A stretch of 64,000 nucleotides of DNA from Primorskyibacter sedentarius (GCF_004342065.1 NZ_SLZU01000017.1:1-64000), one strand, 5' to 3'; counted from the stretch's first letter, positions 8,945-18,434 are shown. Made by a program: numbers and translations. The notes: generated by a model not told the origin, from the sequence alone.

Positions 8945-10744
8945 ATGCTCGATACAACTGTGACAACCCGCACGCAGGAGGTGCTGGACACGCTGAACGC
9001 GGCCTTTGCCGACGGGGACGTGGACCGGATCAAGGCGCAGTTTGCGACAGACAGCTACTGGCGCGATCTGGTGGCTTTCAGCTGGAACCTGAAAACGGTG
9101 GAAGGCCCGGAGGAGATCGGCCAGATGCTGGAAAGCCAGCTCGGCGCGATCAAACCGTCGGATTTCAGGCTGCAGCAGGGCGAGATCCCGACCGAGGAAG
9201 ACGGCATCACCACTGCCTGGATCACGTTTGAGACCAAAGCCGGGCGTGGCTGGGGCCTGATGCGGCTGAAAGACGACCGGATCTGGACCTTTCTGACCGC
9301 CTTGCAGGAGCTCAAAGGCTTTGAAGAGCCGCGTGGCCGGCGGCGTCCGATGGGCGCGAAACATGGCGCGGGCAAGAACCGCAGCACGTGGAAAGAAGAG
9401 CGCGAGGAAGAGGCCGCGACGCTGGGCTATGACACCCAGCCCTACACCGTGATCGTCGGCGGCGGGCAGGGGGGCATCGCGCTTGGCGCGCGGCTGCGCC
9501 AGCTTGGCGTGCCGACAATCGTTCTGGACAAGCATGACCGTCCGGGCGACCAGTGGCGCAACCGCTACAAATCGCTCTGCCTGCATGATCCGGTCTGGTA
9601 CGACCATCTGCCCTATATCAAGTTCCCCGACAACTGGCCTGTCTTCACGCCCAAGGACAAGGTGGGCGACTGGCTGGAGATGTACACGAAGGTGATGGAG
9701 CTGAACTACTGGACCCGCTCCGAGGTGACCAAGGCCAGCTTTGACGAAGAGACGAACCAATGGACGGTGGAGGTCAACCGCGACGGCGAGAAAGTTGTCT
9801 TGAAACCCACCCAGCTGGTTCTGGCGACCGGCATGTCGGGCAAGATGAACATGCCCACATTTCCGGGGATGGAGACGTTCAAGGGCGAGATCCAGCATTC
9901 CTCGCAGCATGATGGGCCGGATGCCTGGACCGGCAAGAAGGTCGTTGTGATCGGGTCGAACAACTCTGCCCATGACATCTGCGCGGCCCTTTGGGAGCAT
10001 GATGCCGATGTGACGATGGTGCAGCGGTCCTCCACCCATATCGTGCGGTCCGAAACGCTGATGGAGATCGGGCTGGGCGCGCTTTATTCCGAAGAGGCGG
10101 TGGCCAACGGCGTGACCACGGAAAAGGCCGACATGATCTTTGCCTCGCTGCCCTACCGGATCATGCATGAATTCCAGAAGCCGGTTTATGACCAGATCCG
10201 TGAACGCGACGCCGATTTCTATGCCGGGCTGGAAAAGGCTGGGTTCGAGCTTGACTGGGGCGATGATGGCTCTGGCCTGTTCATGAAATACCTGCGCCGC
10301 GCGTCGGGCTATTATATCGACGTGGGCGCAAGCCAGCTGATCATCGATGGCGAGGTCAAGCTCGCCAAGGGGCAGGTGGACCATTTCGAAGAAGACGCCA
10401 TTGTTCTGTCCGATGGCACGCGGCTGGAGGCGGATCTGGTGGTGATGGCCACCGGCTATGGCTCCATGAACGGCTGGGCTGCGGATCTCATCAGCCAGGA
10501 GGTTGCGGACAGGATCGGCAAGGTCTGGGGGCTGGGGTCTGACACGACCAAGGATCCGGGCCCATGGGAAGGCGAACAGCGCAATATGTGGAAGCCGACG
10601 CAGCAGCAGAACCTTTGGCTGCATGGCGGAAACCTGCACCAGTCCCGGCATTACTCGCTCTACCTTGCCCTCCAGGTCAAGGCGCGGATGGAAGGGCTGG
10701 ATACGCCGGTCTATGGCCTGCAGGACGTCCACCATCTCAGCTGA
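8945..10744 (+). CDS. FAD-dependent monooxygenase-like protein with N-terminal SnoaL/NTF2-like domain
   Basis: A 599-aa fusion. Residues about 1-125 look like an NTF2/SnoaL-like domain (VLDTLNAAFADGDVDRI, AFSWNLKTVEGPEEIGQML). Residues about 165-590 are a class B flavoprotein monooxygenase-type module with an FAD site VIVGGGQGGIALGARL and a second nucleotide site VVVIGSNNSAHDICAAL. The monooxygenase fingerprint-like FKGEIQHSSQH and the ATGYG motif near the C-terminus are also present. AGGAGG precedes ATG 8945. Related two-domain proteins are annotated as flavin monooxygenases; the substrate is unknown. The butanediol-type dehydrogenase follows after 68 bases. Confidence 0.85.
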   Translation: MLDTTVTTRTQEVLDTLNAAFADGDVDRIKAQFATDSYWRDLVAFSWNLKTVEGPEEIGQMLESQLGAIKPSDFRLQQGEIPTEEDGITTAWITFETKAGRGWGLMRLKDDRIWTFLTALQELKGFEEPRGRRRPMGAKHGAGKNRSTWKEEREEEAATLGYDTQPYTVIVGGGQGGIALGARLRQLGVPTIVLDKHDRPGDQWRNRYKSLCLHDPVWYDHLPYIKFPDNWPVFTPKDKVGDWLEMYTKVMELNYWTRSEVTKASFDEETNQWTVEVNRDGEKVVLKPTQLVLATGMSGKMNMPTFPGMETFKGEIQHSSQHDGPDAWTGKKVVVIGSNNSAHDICAALWEHDADVTMVQRSSTHIVRSETLMEIGLGALYSEEAVANGVTTEKADMIFASLPYRIMHEFQKPVYDQIRERDADFYAGLEKAGFELDWGDDGSGLFMKYLRRASGYYIDVGASQLIIDGEVKLAKGQVDHFEEDAIVLSDGTRLEADLVVMATGYGSMNGWAADLISQEVADRIGKVWGLGSDTTKDPGPWEGEQRNMWKPTQQQNLWLHGGNLHQSRHYSLYLALQVKARMEGLDTPVYGLQDVHHLS

Positions 10745-10753
10745 CCTGAGCTC

Positions 10754-10777
10754 GCCCCGGGGACAAAACTCCGGGGC
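10754..10777 (+). terminator. GC-rich hairpin between flavoprotein and dehydrogenase genes
   Basis: GCCCCGG (10754-10760) pairs with CCGGGGC (10771-10777) around a ten-base loop. No T-run follows, so it may be an mRNA-stabilising or attenuating hairpin between two co-transcribed genes rather than a terminator. Confidence 0.45.
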
Positions 10778-10812
10778 AAGCCCCCCCCAAACGAAAACCA
10801 AGGATAGAAGCA

Positions 10813-11868
10813 ATGAAAGCTGCACGTTGGCATGGAGCCAAGGACATTCGCGTTGAAGAGATTGAAGAACCCACACCCGGCGCGGGTGAAGTGAAACTGA
10901 AGGTCGCGTGGACGGGCATTTGCGGCAGCGACCTGCACGAATACCTTGCCGGTCCGATCTTTGTGCCTGTCGGAGAGGATCACCCGCTCAGCCGGGACCA
11001 GGCCCCGATCACCATGGGGCACGAGTATTGTGGCGAAATCACCGAGCTGGGCGAAGGCGTCGAAGGTTTGCAGGTTGGCGACCGGGTCGCGATAGAGCCG
11101 ATCTATGCCTGTGACACTTGTGATGCCTGCCGCGAAGGCCTGTATAATCTGTGTGAGAAACTGGGCTTCATGGGGCTTTCAGGCGGCCATGCGGGGTTTG
11201 CGGCATACTCGGTCGTGCCCGCCCGGATGGCGCATAAGATCCCCGATGGGTTGTCGCTGGAACAGGGCGCGTTGGTCGAACCCTCTGCCGTGGCGCTGCA
11301 CGCGGTGCGCATCAGCCAGCTTAAGGCCGGGGACAAGGCTGCGGTATTTGGGGCAGGCCCCATAGGGCTGCTGGTGGTCGAAGCCTTGCGTATCGCCGGG
11401 GCGTCTGAAATCCATGTGGTCGAGCCGTCGGAAACGCGCCGTGCGCGGGCGCTGGAACTGGGGGCAACCAGTGTCATCGACCCTACTGTCGAAGACCCGG
11501 TGGCGGCGATCCAGTCCGCAACGCAGGGCGGCGTGCATGTCGCCTACGAGGTGACGGGAGTGCCGCAGGTCCTTTCCCAGACAATTGACGCGACGCGGCA
11601 TGAGGGGCAGGCGCTGATCGTCTCCATCTGGGAAAGCGAGGCAGGGTTTCAGCCCAACACAGTCGTTCTCAAGGAGCGTCAGATCAAGGGCACCATCGCG
11701 TATCGGAACGTCTATCCGGCGGTGATGGAGTTGATGCGTCAGGGCTGGTTCAGCGCGGACCGCCTTGTCACCAAGCGCATTTCCCTCGACGAGATCGTGA
11801 CAGAGGGTTTCGAGGCGCTCGTGGCGGAAAAATCGCAGGTCAAGATTTTGGTAAAGGCGCCCGATTGA
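10813..11868 (+). CDS. Zinc-dependent 2,3-butanediol dehydrogenase-like alcohol dehydrogenase
   Basis: A 351-aa medium-chain dehydrogenase. The catalytic-zinc segment GICGSDLHEYLAGP and GHEYCGEITELGEGV are present, as is the structural-zinc set CDTCDACREGLYNLC. The NAD-binding site is AVFGAGPIGLLVVEALR. The insert FVPVGEDHPLSRDQAPITMGHE is typical of (R,R)-butanediol dehydrogenases, which interconvert 2,3-butanediol and acetoin with NAD. It may be co-transcribed with the flavoprotein upstream. The exact substrate remains inferred. Confidence 0.87.
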   Translation: MKAARWHGAKDIRVEEIEEPTPGAGEVKLKVAWTGICGSDLHEYLAGPIFVPVGEDHPLSRDQAPITMGHEYCGEITELGEGVEGLQVGDRVAIEPIYACDTCDACREGLYNLCEKLGFMGLSGGHAGFAAYSVVPARMAHKIPDGLSLEQGALVEPSAVALHAVRISQLKAGDKAAVFGAGPIGLLVVEALRIAGASEIHVVEPSETRRARALELGATSVIDPTVEDPVAAIQSATQGGVHVAYEVTGVPQVLSQTIDATRHEGQALIVSIWESEAGFQPNTVVLKERQIKGTIAYRNVYPAVMELMRQGWFSADRLVTKRISLDEIVTEGFEALVAEKSQVKILVKAPD

Positions 11869-12067
11869 GCCGCAGATCGGTGCCAAAGTCCAAGACCGGG
11901 GGCTGGGCGCGCTCGACTTGCGTGTCCATATTCGTCCAGTCCCCGGTAAGATGATCCGGCGCGGTCCCGCGTGCGATGGCCGGACGGGGCCGTTGGCCAG
12001 TGCCAATGACTTGGCCGCAAATGCGCATTACCTGCTGGAAATCGGGCGTGGGCCGGTTCGAATCCAA

Positions 12068-12097
12068 GACGCGGGCGGCACCAAAGCGCCGCCCGTC
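12068..12097. terminator. Bidirectional terminator hairpin between convergent genes
   Basis: GAC..GGGCGGC (12068-12079, with a two-base bulge) pairs with GCCGCCCGTC (12088-12097). It separates the plus-strand dehydrogenase from the minus-strand dioxygenase gene. The rest of 11869-12114 holds no gene. Confidence 0.65.
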
Positions 12098-12114
12098 GCT
12101 ATTCCTTCGCACGA

Positions 12115-13302
12115 TCAGTGAGACCGCTTGCGGGCGTTCTGCTCTGCGATCGCCTGTTTCAGCCGCGACAGCTCCCACCCCTCGGCGAGGGCCTGGCGAA
12201 GCACATCCTGCTGGCTTGGCGGCGCCATGCCCGATAGCGGCGAGTCGATGTCCAGATTGGCGGGGAACGGATAGCCCTCTGCCGTCGCCGCAACGACGGT
12301 GTCGACCTCGCGGGCAGACAGTGTGCCGCTCTCTTGCAGCAATTGCAGCTCTTCATAGACCGCCAGGGTGATGCGGCTGCGGTCGACAATCTCTATCGAC
12401 CGCCCGTAGGCAGAGCCGATCTGCATGAGGTTGGCGAAACGGTGAATGTCCGCGGTCCGGTTCTCGCCCGCGGCATGAAAGGTTGCGGGGTTGAAAAACA
12501 GCATGTCGCCCTTTTCCAGCGGAAGTTGCACATGGGCCTCTTCAAAGAACGCCCGGAACTGCGGCAGCAGCACCGCGATATAGCCCGGCAGGTAGCTTTG
12601 CGAATAGGGCAACAGCTTCGTCGGACCGCTTTCAACCGGCATATCACTATGGGCCACAGCGCCCTGCAATGTCAGCGATGCCGAAAGCGCATGTTGCGAC
12701 GCAGGGTAGCGTTTGAGCGTTTCGACGTCCTGAAACCCCATGTGGTAATCGCGATGCGCCGTCTGCGCCTTGCCACCGGGGCGGACGACATTGGCCTGAA
12801 AGGTGATCTGGTAGCCCGAGCCAAGCCAGCTTTCGCTGACGGCGCGGGTCAGTTCATTGGCATTGTAGCGCGCATAGAGTGCGGGTGCTTTCATGCACAG
12901 CTTCTCATGCGCATTCCAGATCCGGCTATTGGCACCGGCGGCTGCGAAATGATCCCCCTTGCCGGTACTGCCTGCCTCTTCTTCCCTGATGATGGCGTTC
13001 AGTTGCTCTGTAACAGCATCCACCAGCGCCGGATCGTCATAGCCGTTACGGATCGCAATGATGCCGGGGCCGGAAAGAAACGCGCGATTCCATTCCGCCA
13101 TCACCAGCCGTGCCTGCGCGGGGTCGGCCACCGCACGCCGCATTGCCTCGCCATCATAGACCGGGATCTTGCTGACGATCTCGGTGGCATGGGGATAGTC
13201 CGCGGCGTCAGTCTCTTGCGCGACATGGCGCTTGAAGGCTTCAAGGTCGCAATCGCGGTCATCAAGCCAAACCGCGGCATGACCGGCCTGTTGGTCGAGC
13301 AT
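12115..13302 (-). CDS. Phytanoyl-CoA dioxygenase family protein
   Basis: A 395-aa Fe(II)/2-oxoglutarate-dependent dioxygenase of the PhyH group. The metal-binding His-x-Asp is in AHRDYHMGF (middle of the protein). The distal histidine is in FFNPATFHAAGENRT, with the arginine that binds 2-oxoglutarate nearby. The N-terminal third (about 1-130) is a longer lead than in ectoine hydroxylase. It is transcribed divergently from the LacI-type regulator, its likely controller. The substrate cannot be read from the sequence. Confidence 0.85.
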   Translation of the reverse strand: MLDQQAGHAAVWLDDRDCDLEAFKRHVAQETDAADYPHATEIVSKIPVYDGEAMRRAVADPAQARLVMAEWNRAFLSGPGIIAIRNGYDDPALVDAVTEQLNAIIREEEAGSTGKGDHFAAAGANSRIWNAHEKLCMKAPALYARYNANELTRAVSESWLGSGYQITFQANVVRPGGKAQTAHRDYHMGFQDVETLKRYPASQHALSASLTLQGAVAHSDMPVESGPTKLLPYSQSYLPGYIAVLLPQFRAFFEEAHVQLPLEKGDMLFFNPATFHAAGENRTADIHRFANLMQIGSAYGRSIEIVDRSRITLAVYEELQLLQESGTLSAREVDTVVAATAEGYPFPANLDIDSPLSGMAPPSQQDVLRQALAEGWELSRLKQAIAEQNARKRSH

Positions 13303-13397
13303 TTCAATTCCTCCCGAATTTATTTGTTCTGCAAACGAGATTAGGCTCGACTCGGGGCCCGGTCGCCGGTCAAATCCATCAAAAATACATCAGGTCC

Positions 13398-14429
13398 ATG
13401 GCAAATCGTTTCTCGATCAAGGAAATTGCGCATCAGGCTGGTCTCAGCACGGCCACGGTCGACCGGGTCGTCAATGACCGCCAAGGCGTGCGGCGGCAGA
13501 CCGCGAACCGGGTGCGGGCAGCCATCCGCGAGCTGGAAGCGCAGGAAGCGCAACTGTCGATGTCCGGGCGCAAGCTGATGATCGACGTGGTGGTCGAGGC
13601 GCCACAGGCCTTTCTCGATGCGCTCAACGACGCTTTGCGCAGTGAATTGCCGCTTATCCAGACGGCGATCTTCCGGGCGAGAAGCGATCTGCGCGCGCGG
13701 TTTCCGATTGAGAAAATCGTTGCTGCGCTGGACCGGGCAGAACGGTTGAAAAGCGACGGGGTCATCCTGATGGCACCCGATGCAGCGCCCGTTCGGCAGG
13801 CGGTCGACCGGCTGACTGCCGGAGGCATTCCAGTGGTGACGCTGGCCACCGACATGCCCGGAACCTCCCGGACCGGCTATGCCGGGCTGGACAATCACCT
13901 GACCGGCGAAACGGCCGCCTGGTTGATGCAAAGGTGGCTGGCAGGGCAGGCCACTCCGCATGTCGTCATCACCAAGCGGAACGAGGGGTTTCGCGGCGAG
14001 GGCGAACGCGAGGCGGGCTTCCGCGCGGCAATGTCACGGCTTTGCGCCGATGCCCGCATGACGCTGCTCGTGCAAGGCAAGGAAGGGTCGGATTTCACGC
14101 AGCGCGTTGCCGATACGGTGCGGATGACAGGGGCGGCTGGCCTCTATTCCATCGGCGGCGGCAACCGGGATCTGATCCGAGCGATCTCCCGGACCGGGCT
14201 GCCGCGCCCGATTGTCATCGGCCACGACCTTGATCCTGAAAACCGCGCGCTGCTGAAGGCCGGGGCACTTGATGCCGTGTTGTACCACGAATTGACCGAC
14301 GATATCCGCCATGCGCTACAGGTCTTTCTTGCGGTCCACAGTCAGGGGGCGGTGGAGATGCCGGGCGACGGGACGCCGTTGCGGATCATGCTGCCACCAA
14401 TGCTGGCGGATGGACAAACCGGGGGGTGA
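13398..14429 (+). CDS. LacI family transcriptional regulator
   Basis: A 343-aa repressor-type protein. Residues 5-50 form the LacI helix-turn-helix and hinge (SIKEIAHQAGLSTATVDRVVNDR). Residues about 60-335 form a periplasmic-binding-protein-like effector domain of the sugar-binding type (SDGVILMAPDAAPVRQAVDRL, GLYSIGGGNRDLIRAI). The 95-base space shared with the divergent dioxygenase gene is the likely operator region. The ligand is unknown. Confidence 0.9.
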   Translation: MANRFSIKEIAHQAGLSTATVDRVVNDRQGVRRQTANRVRAAIRELEAQEAQLSMSGRKLMIDVVVEAPQAFLDALNDALRSELPLIQTAIFRARSDLRARFPIEKIVAALDRAERLKSDGVILMAPDAAPVRQAVDRLTAGGIPVVTLATDMPGTSRTGYAGLDNHLTGETAAWLMQRWLAGQATPHVVITKRNEGFRGEGEREAGFRAAMSRLCADARMTLLVQGKEGSDFTQRVADTVRMTGAAGLYSIGGGNRDLIRAISRTGLPRPIVIGHDLDPENRALLKAGALDAVLYHELTDDIRHALQVFLAVHSQGAVEMPGDGTPLRIMLPPMLADGQTGG

Positions 14430-14441
14430 TCCCCGCCGGTT
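14417..14441 (+). terminator. Terminator-like hairpin overlapping the LacI gene stop
   Basis: AACCGG (14417-14422) and GGGG (14423-14426) pair with CCCC (14431-14434) and CCGGTT (14436-14441). The loop is TGAT, which contains the stop codon. No clear T-run follows. Confidence 0.5.
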
Positions 14442-14513
14442 GCCGTCAGCCAGATCGGCGCGAAGGGTGCATTTCACCCGCGCGGCACTTGCTCAGCTGG
14501 GTGATGCGCGCTG

Positions 14514-14762
14514 TCAGCCCAGTTCCTTCAGCAACCACTCGGCGCGTTCGATATGGGTGCGCGCGACCTTGAGTTTGCCCTCCAGCCGCGCTTTCTTGTC
14601 GGGCGATTGGGTTGCCGCGATCTCTGTCTCCAGTGCGTCCGATTTTGCACTCAGTTTCTGCAAAACCTTCTCCACGTGGCGCGGCTTGATCTTGCTGGCC
14701 TTTCCACTTTCAAGGCGCTGATTATAGTCCACTACCTTTGCGGCAAGATTTTTCAGACCCAT
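14514..14762 (-). CDS. Small hypothetical charged helical protein (82 aa)
   Basis: An 82-aa Lys/Glu/Ala-rich protein, predicted to be mostly helical and probably coiled coil (LQKLSAKSDALETEIAATQ). ATG 14762 has GGAG six bases upstream and is preferred over the TTG four codons earlier. It follows the Na/Pi transporter gene by 43 bases on the same strand and may be co-transcribed with it. No family was recognised. Confidence 0.6.
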   Translation of the reverse strand: MGLKNLAAKVVDYNQRLESGKASKIKPRHVEKVLQKLSAKSDALETEIAATQSPDKKARLEGKLKVARTHIERAEWLLKELG

Positions 14763-14805
14763 TTGGTGCTCCAATTCTGATCCCGGGACAAAGCTTGAAC
14801 CGGTT

Positions 14806-16644
14806 TCATGTCGATCTCGTGTCGGTCTCTGCCCCTTCGAGAGGGCGTTTGCTGGTCATGGCTTCGTTGAGTTCCTCTTCATCGAGCGACAGGATGCGCT
14901 CTACTTCGGCCATCGCGCTGTCGCGTTCGATGTAATAGCTGCGCGCCGCCTCGATCAGATCCCGCATGGCGTCATAGGCGTATCCGGAATCGTTCATGAA
15001 TGACGTGGCCGCAGCGGGTGACAGTTCGCCTTTGCGGATCAGGGCGCCGACGCGGTTGGTTGTGGACCGCGCATCCTCTTCGATCCGCGCGCGCTCCTGA
15101 TCGAGCCAGAGTGCGCTGCGATCTTCCGGTTCGGCGAGGCTCAGCTTTTTGATTTCAATCGCGATCCGCGCGATCTGCGTGCGCAGATCGTCATAAAGCT
15201 CTGTCGTCACCCCCTGGGGCCGGACCGTGTAGCGCAGCACATTCTTGCGCAGATGCTTGATGGATTTCACCGCCTGAACGATATTGCTGGCCACGTCGCG
15301 ATGGGCAAAGATGCGTTCTGCGATGTCCGGTGCAACCTGCTTGTCGCCGACCCGAGAGGTGAATTCCACGATGCCTGAATAAAGCGTTTTTACCCTGCGT
15401 TCATAAGCCTCTGTCAGGTCAAGTTCGAGCGGCCTACGGCTCTTGCGGACCAATGCCGCGACATCCTCGGCTGCGAAGATCTGGTCGCGATGCAGGTTCA
15501 GCCCGTGCAGGATCAGCTCGGTCGCATTGTCGTAAAGGTGGGACACCTCCTTGCGCAAAGCTATTTCCAGCGTCTGTGGGAATTCATCAACCGCCTCGTT
15601 CAGATAGCGCGGGCGGCTGACATCCGGCACGGGTTCGGGGATGCGGGTTTCGAGGAAGGGTATCAACCGGCCCAGCGTGGGCAGCATCAGAGCCACGCCA
15701 AGCACATTGAAGATCGTGTGGAACACCGCAAGTTTCATCGCATAGTCATCTGGGTCGATCCCGACCATGTCGCTGATCCAGTCCACCGCTTCGCGCAGAG
15801 GCACGATAAGCAGAAGTGCAACGATTGCCGTGGCCATGTTGAAAATCAGATGCGCCAGTGCGAGCCGTTTGCCCTGAAAATTTGCACCAAGCGATCCGAT
15901 GATCGCGGTGATCGTCGTGCCGATATTCGCACCAATCGCGAGGGCGAGCGCGTTTTCATAGCTGATCTGCCCCGCGGCCAGCGCCGTAAGGATCAAGACC
16001 ATCGTCGCGTGGCTGGATTGCATGACAACGGTGGCGGCGGTGCCAATCAGGGAATAGACGAACAGGCCCAGCAGACCCGATAGCGCGAAACGCGTAAGGT
16101 CGATCTGGTCTTTGAAGGCGTCGAACCCTTCTTTCATGTAGTGGATGCCGAGGAACAGAAACCCAAGCCCGGCCAAGGCATAGCCGATGCCGCGCAATGC
16201 CTTGGCCTTCTGGAACACCAGAATAACGCTGATCGCGATCATCGGCATCGCGTAGGCCGCGATATTGACCTTGAGACCCAATCCCGCGACCAGCCAGGCG
16301 CCTGTCGTCGTCCCGATATTGGCCCCGAAGATGATCCCCACACCGCCGATCAGCGAGATCAGCCCGGCGCTCAGGAATGATATCGTGACAATCGACACAA
16401 GCGAGCTGGATTGCAGCAGGGTCGTCGAGAGCACCCCGAATGAAATCGCACGCGGCGTCGAAGCGGTCGCCTTCTCCAGAACGCTTTCCAGCGTGCCGCC
16501 CCCCAGGAGCTTGAACCCGTCTTCCAGCATAAGCATGCCGAACAGGAAAATTGCGACCCCTGCCGCGATTTCCTGCACATCCGGGCTGAACCAGAAGGCC
16601 AGCAACAAGCCAAAGATTGCAGCCGGAAGATAATAGCGCGTCAT
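14806..16644 (-). CDS. Na/Pi cotransporter family protein with PhoU-like C-terminal domain
   Basis: A 612-aa inner-membrane protein. About nine hydrophobic segments lie in residues 1-320. They carry the duplicated Na_Pi_cotrans signatures TTLLQSSSLVSI with GANIGTTTGAW, and VMQSSHATMVLIL with GANIGTTITAI. Residues about 355-570 are a charged helical PhoU-like regulatory region. This architecture (NptA/YjbB type) moves inorganic phosphate with sodium, possibly outwards. It is divergent from the Pit transporter gene, so both phosphate systems share one promoter region. Confidence 0.9.
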   Translation of the reverse strand: MTRYYLPAAIFGLLLAFWFSPDVQEIAAGVAIFLFGMLMLEDGFKLLGGGTLESVLEKATASTPRAISFGVLSTTLLQSSSLVSIVTISFLSAGLISLIGGVGIIFGANIGTTTGAWLVAGLGLKVNIAAYAMPMIAISVILVFQKAKALRGIGYALAGLGFLFLGIHYMKEGFDAFKDQIDLTRFALSGLLGLFVYSLIGTAATVVMQSSHATMVLILTALAAGQISYENALALAIGANIGTTITAIIGSLGANFQGKRLALAHLIFNMATAIVALLLIVPLREAVDWISDMVGIDPDDYAMKLAVFHTIFNVLGVALMLPTLGRLIPFLETRIPEPVPDVSRPRYLNEAVDEFPQTLEIALRKEVSHLYDNATELILHGLNLHRDQIFAAEDVAALVRKSRRPLELDLTEAYERRVKTLYSGIVEFTSRVGDKQVAPDIAERIFAHRDVASNIVQAVKSIKHLRKNVLRYTVRPQGVTTELYDDLRTQIARIAIEIKKLSLAEPEDRSALWLDQERARIEEDARSTTNRVGALIRKGELSPAAATSFMNDSGYAYDAMRDLIEAARSYYIERDSAMAEVERILSLDEEELNEAMTSKRPLEGAETDTRST

Positions 16645-16868
16645 GCTGGCAAAGCGGCTGAGGCGGCCGGTGCTGGCTTGGTCCGTTCATGCTTTGGGCG
16701 TGGTTTGAGCATCGTTTTCCTTCGCATCTGGTGGGCTTCCTTCGTCCTGTTGCAATTTGGAAACATACCGAAGATCGAATGCATTTCGTTGACATGGGTC
16801 ATATCGGCCTGCCCATCGGTTGTGATGAAAGGCGTCGCAATCACGCAAGCATTCAGGGGGACCGTGCC

Positions 16869-18434
16869 GTGTTGCGAACTGAAAACCTCGAAGACGCAGT
16901 CCAGCGAAATCGCGATGAATTGTTCCGCTTCGGCACTGCGCTGATCTTTATCGTCGGCATCATGCTTTTTACCATCGTGCGAACCGATGGGGGCACTGAT
17001 GGCATCCTGATGGTCGCCGCCGCGATGATCGGCGGGTACATGGCGATGAATATCGGCGCCAATGACGTGGCCAACAATGTCGGGCCGGCCGTTGGGTCGC
17101 ACGCCATCACGTTGACGGGCGCCATTTTCATCGCAGCCTTTTTTGAAGCGGGCGGCGCGCTGATCGCGGGTGGGGATGTGGTTGGCACGATCAAAAGCGG
17201 CATCATCAACCCCGACCTTGTCACCGACCGGGATACCTTTGTCTGGCTGATGATCGCCGCCCTGCTGGCCGCGGCTGTCTGGCTGAACGTGGCCACGGTC
17301 GTCGGCGCGCCGGTTTCCACCACACATTCGATCGTTGGCGGGGTACTGGGCGCCGGGATCGCGGCGGAAGGCTGGGGGATCGCGGATTGGTCCGTGGTGG
17401 GCCAGATCGCGGCAAGCTGGGTGATCTCACCCGTCATGGGCGGGCTGATCGCGGCGGGGTTTTTGTACATTATCAAGCGCAAGATCACCTACAGGCGGGA
17501 TGTGCTGGCGGCAGCCAATCGCGTGGTGCCGGTACTTGTGGCCGTCATGGCCTGGGCCTTCGCGACCTATCTGATGCTCAAGGGGATCAAGAAGATCGTC
17601 GCGGTTTCCTTCCCGGTTGCGCTGTTGATCGGCCTTGTCGTGGCAGCCGTCGTCTTCGTTCTCATGCGTCCTTACATTGCCCGTCTGACGGGGCAGCTTG
17701 AAAACCACAAGGCAAGCGTGAACGACCTTTTTACCGTGCCGCTGATTTTTGCTGCGGCGTTGCTGAGCTTTGCTCACGGGGCAAATGACGTCGCCAATGC
17801 GGTTGGTCCCCTTGCCGGGATCAACGAAGCCATCACCGAGGGCGGTATTTCCACCAAGGCCGGGATACCCATCTGGGTCATGGCCGTGGGGGCCATGGGG
17901 ATTTCACTCGGTCTGGCGCTTTACGGGCCAAAGCTGATCCGGACTGTCGGCAGCGAGATCACCGAGCTGGATAAGATGCGCGCGTTCTGCATCGCGATGG
18001 CCGCCGCGATCACCGTAATCATCGCATCGCAGTTGGGGCTGCCGGTAAGCTCGACACATATCGCTGTGGGCGGGGTCTTTGGCGTCGGGTTCCTTCGGGA
18101 ATATATCAAATCGAGCTATGCGCGCATGGTTGATGACATCCGGGACCACCACGCCGACGACGACTCGGAGGCTGTCGAGACCTTCCTTACGCAGTTCGAA
18201 TCCGCAGATGTGGCGCTGAAGGGGGAAATGTTGCGCAATATGAAAGCCCAGGCCGCTAACGACCGTGTGCTTGGCAAAAAGGAACGGCGCGGACTGGGCC
18301 GTGTTCACCGGGTCGAACTGGTCAAACGCAATCTTTTGCTGCGTATCGCGGCTGCGTGGATCATCACCGTGCCCATCGCCGCGATGCTTGCCGCGATATT
18401 TTTCTTCATGATCCGGGGTATGTTGTTGCCATAG
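16869..18434 (+). CDS. Inorganic phosphate transporter, Pit family
   Basis: A low-affinity, proton-coupled phosphate transporter of 521 aa. The two internally duplicated PHO4 signatures are NIGANDVANNVGPAVGS near the N-terminus and FAHGANDVANAVGPLAG in the second half, each followed by VSTTHS/VSSTHIAVGG. There are about ten to twelve membrane spans and a cytoplasmic loop near residues 430-480. The open frame extends to ATG 16689. GTG 16869 has AGGGGG nine bases upstream and removes a non-conserved leader, so it is preferred. Confidence 0.88.
   Translation: MLRTENLEDAVQRNRDELFRFGTALIFIVGIMLFTIVRTDGGTDGILMVAAAMIGGYMAMNIGANDVANNVGPAVGSHAITLTGAIFIAAFFEAGGALIAGGDVVGTIKSGIINPDLVTDRDTFVWLMIAALLAAAVWLNVATVVGAPVSTTHSIVGGVLGAGIAAEGWGIADWSVVGQIAASWVISPVMGGLIAAGFLYIIKRKITYRRDVLAAANRVVPVLVAVMAWAFATYLMLKGIKKIVAVSFPVALLIGLVVAAVVFVLMRPYIARLTGQLENHKASVNDLFTVPLIFAAALLSFAHGANDVANAVGPLAGINEAITEGGISTKAGIPIWVMAVGAMGISLGLALYGPKLIRTVGSEITELDKMRAFCIAMAAAITVIIASQLGLPVSSTHIAVGGVFGVGFLREYIKSSYARMVDDIRDHHADDDSEAVETFLTQFESADVALKGEMLRNMKAQAANDRVLGKKERRGLGRVHRVELVKRNLLLRIAAAWIITVPIAAMLAAIFFFMIRGMLLP

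Noticed and set aside
8597-10876. Very long minus-strand open frame (759 codons) opposite the flavoprotein gene
   Set aside because: The plus strand holds FAD and NAD(P) motifs in the right order with a ribosome site; the opposite frame has no recognisable domain and crosses the end of thiX and an intergenic region.
12050-12083. GGTTCGAATCC followed by ...GGCACCA, resembling a tRNA T-arm and 3' end
   Set aside because: Only two or three base pairs flank the TTCGAAT loop, no matching acceptor 5' strand or anticodon arm was found upstream, and the GC-rich part is explained by the terminator hairpin at 12068-12097.
16789-16800. TTGACATGGGTCAT as a promoter -35 or Pho box between the phosphate transporters
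   Set aside because: No acceptable -10 at 17 bases, and the direct-repeat spacing of a Pho box is not met.
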